Origin: DASRQK01 sp964401685
GTDB lineage: Bacteria > Bacteroidota > Bacteroidia > Sphingobacteriales > Sphingobacteriaceae
Direction: 5' to 3'
Assembly (NCBI GenBank): GCA_964401685.1
Contig: CAYNZH010000040.1
Span: 1-15,602, forward strand
Length of the DNA stretch: 15,602 nucleotides
The notes beneath the pieces were generated by a model, which saw only the letters and a program-made list of their open reading frames with translations, ran no database searches and was not told the DNA's origin. The translations under genes and the position numbers were made by a program. Below, in pieces: positions 14,089-15,602 of this stretch (position 1 is its first letter; each line of letters begins with the position of its first letter).

Positions 14089-15602
14089 GGTTGCAGCCTG
14101 TTGATTACTACCCAACGGCCGCTGTTTCGGGCTTGCACCCTGTTGTCGTACATCGCCTCAACCGCAACTGCCGGTAAAAAGTACCGACCGGCATAGGCCG
14201 CATTGAGCTGAATGCGAAATCTCTTAGTTTCCTGTTCCCGCAGGCTGAAATAGGTGAGGACCCGGTCGTCGCGAATATCCTGATAATCTATGGCTGGGTT
14301 ATTCGGGCTGGATGCGTCTGTGGCTGCCATCCTCGTATTGATGATCTCCCATCCCGGAGCCATGATCTGCGTCAGCGCTAGGTTCTGTAGGGTGCCGATA
14401 TTTCCTGTGTTTTTGACCACGATTTCAGCAATAAAGTCTGTCCCCTGAAGGAGGTCCCCAGGATCCAGGGACTGCCCCTGGTTGTCGAAGTAATTCACAG
14501 TCATTTGTAAATACGGTGATTGGGTAGCGGGGAGATTTTCTCCTGCGGGCAGTTGCCCTTCTCTCACGATTCGCAGGAAGAGCCGATTCGACCCTGAATT
14601 TTCCAGACTTAATGCATAGCCCTTTTCGCGCGGATCAAGTTCGATACGGTGCAAGTAGCTTTGCATGTTGATTTTTGTTGCTTTTCCATCGACGCTGTAA
14701 GAGAATGTGGTGGGTGTACCTTGGTCGCCTCTATATTTAGCTATGGCCAGCAATGCGTATGCTGTCGTTTGCGTGCTGTACCATTGCTGGCGACCCAGGG
14801 CGGAGGCAACAGCGCGGAGCATGGATTCGCTTTCTTGCTCGTGACCCAAAAGGGTGAGTGTTTCCAATATCATCGCTTGATCCCTGAGCGAAGAGCCGAA
14901 AGTCCGGCCTGCGTGGTTGTAGCCAGGTGTTTGCGTCGATCTTCCGCGGATCAGTTGATTGGCGACTACCTGCTGGCCGATCATTTGGTAGGCTGCCGCG
15001 AGCCTCCAAGCGGCTTCGTCCGAAAGTTGCGGAAATTCCTTGAGCCGGTTCATCGCTCCTAGCTCAGCGGATTTGTTGAGGGCGAGCACATACAGACGGT
15101 AGGCCTGCAGGAGGTCGCCGCCCCGCCAGTTGTACTGGGACGGAGTCCACTGCTGGGCTTTTTCCTGTTGAAATCGTAACCAGAGCGGCATGATTCCTTC
15201 GGGGATTCGGTAGCCCTTTGCTTGGGCCTCGATTAGAAAATGCCCTGCATAGGTGGTCGTCCATTCGTCGGCATCTCGGGCTCCCGGCCAGTAACCCAAT
15301 CCGCCCGAAGGTACGATGAACCCTTTGATCCTATCTATGCCGGTCTGTACGTTGCGGCTGATCCTGGCCTTGTCCGTTTCGCTGAGTATGGTCAATCCAT
15401 CCAGAAACAATTGAGGAAATACTCCTGAAACGATTTGTTCCAAGCATCCGTGGGGATAACGTATCAAATAGTTGAGTCTCTGAGTGAGATTGATCGCTGG
15501 GAGGGTAGATACCTCCAGGGCCATGGTTTCGTGCGAACTGTTGCCCAAAAATTGGAGGTTCCCGATCCAGGTGCTGTTAGCTGTAATTTCGTGCTGAGCC
15601 AC
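14085..15602 (-). CDS. Bacterial alpha-2-macroglobulin, C-terminal part
   Basis: The visible 505 codons are the end of a much longer gene that runs off the right edge; the GTG at the edge is an internal Val codon, not a start. Bacterial macroglobulins are large periplasmic lipoproteins or secreted proteins that trap proteases and often lie beside pbpC. The thioester motif CLEQ is intact (15435-15446, in YPHGCLEQIVSG). The helical thioester-domain sequence follows (GGLGYWPGARDADEWTTTYAGHFL, then about 170 residues with repeated hydrophobic helices). Last come beta-sandwich domains, including a receptor-binding-like end (MAPGWEIINTR, YFSLREQETKRFRIQLNAAYAGRYFLPAVAVEAMYD). The gene converges on pyrD with overlapping stops. 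The 918-residue protein elsewhere in the window has related MG-type domains, but lacks the thioester. Confidence 0.9.
   Translation of the reverse strand: MAQHEITANSTWIGNLQFLGNSSHETMALEVSTLPAINLTQRLNYLIRYPHGCLEQIVSGVFPQLFLDGLTILSETDKARISRNVQTGIDRIKGFIVPSGGLGYWPGARDADEWTTTYAGHFLIEAQAKGYRIPEGIMPLWLRFQQEKAQQWTPSQYNWRGGDLLQAYRLYVLALNKSAELGAMNRLKEFPQLSDEAAWRLAAAYQMIGQQVVANQLIRGRSTQTPGYNHAGRTFGSSLRDQAMILETLTLLGHEQESESMLRAVASALGRQQWYSTQTTAYALLAIAKYRGDQGTPTTFSYSVDGKATKINMQSYLHRIELDPREKGYALSLENSGSNRLFLRIVREGQLPAGENLPATQSPYLQMTVNYFDNQGQSLDPGDLLQGTDFIAEIVVKNTGNIGTLQNLALTQIMAPGWEIINTRMAATDASSPNNPAIDYQDIRDDRVLTYFSLREQETKRFRIQLNAAYAGRYFLPAVAVEAMYDNRVQARNSGRWVVINRLQP

Noticed and set aside
14649..15062. 137-codon plus-strand frame opposite the macroglobulin gene
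   Set aside because: The opposite strand encodes the conserved thioester domain; this frame shows no family features.

Overview
The window looks like a chromosomal segment of a Bacteroidota bacterium, most likely in or near the Sphingobacteriaceae. This rests on Bacteroidota-type promoter elements (TAnnTTTG -7 boxes, no clear Shine-Dalgarno sites), a long RecQ with HRDC and extra C-terminal region, and a secreted protein joining a macroglobulin-type domain to a TonB-receptor plug without a barrel. The genus cannot be fixed from sequence alone. Most of it is ordinary housekeeping and envelope biosynthesis. I see no CRISPR array, tRNA, rRNA, IS element, prophage or recognisable defence system.

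Left block (1-6800). Two divergent units leave a roughly 100-base intergenic region. Leftward runs kdsD (arabinose-5-phosphate isomerase) then manC (mannose-1-phosphate guanylyltransferase), 2 bases apart. Rightward runs recQ, kdsA (Kdo-8-phosphate synthase; its start overlaps the recQ stop by one base) and a cardiolipin-synthase-type phospholipase D protein. kdsD makes the arabinose 5-phosphate that KdsA condenses with phosphoenolpyruvate, so two consecutive Kdo steps sit on opposite sides of recQ. The divergent region carries two mirror-image TATTTTTG boxes inside a 10-bp inverted repeat.

Middle (6818-9760). A 918-residue exported protein with a macroglobulin-like N-terminus, a carboxypeptidase-regulatory-like fold, a TonB plug-like region and a macroglobulin-like C-terminus is followed by a very long hairpin with 22-bp perfect arms. 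The hairpin abuts a run of exactly 100 N (9645-9744), an assembly gap of unknown true size.

Right block (9761-15602). fabG (leftward) is divergent from a rightward run: pnuC, an acyl-CoA-dehydrogenase-fold flavoprotein overlapping pnuC by 46 bases, ispE, and class 2 pyrD. pyrD converges with the C-terminal 505 codons of a bacterial alpha-2-macroglobulin that still has the CLEQ thioester motif; the two stop codons overlap, and the gene runs off the right edge.

The points most worth a second look are the composite macroglobulin/plug protein, the hairpin at the gap, the mirror-image divergent promoters, the metal-dependent-type KdsA, and the overlap of pnuC with an uncharacterised flavoprotein.
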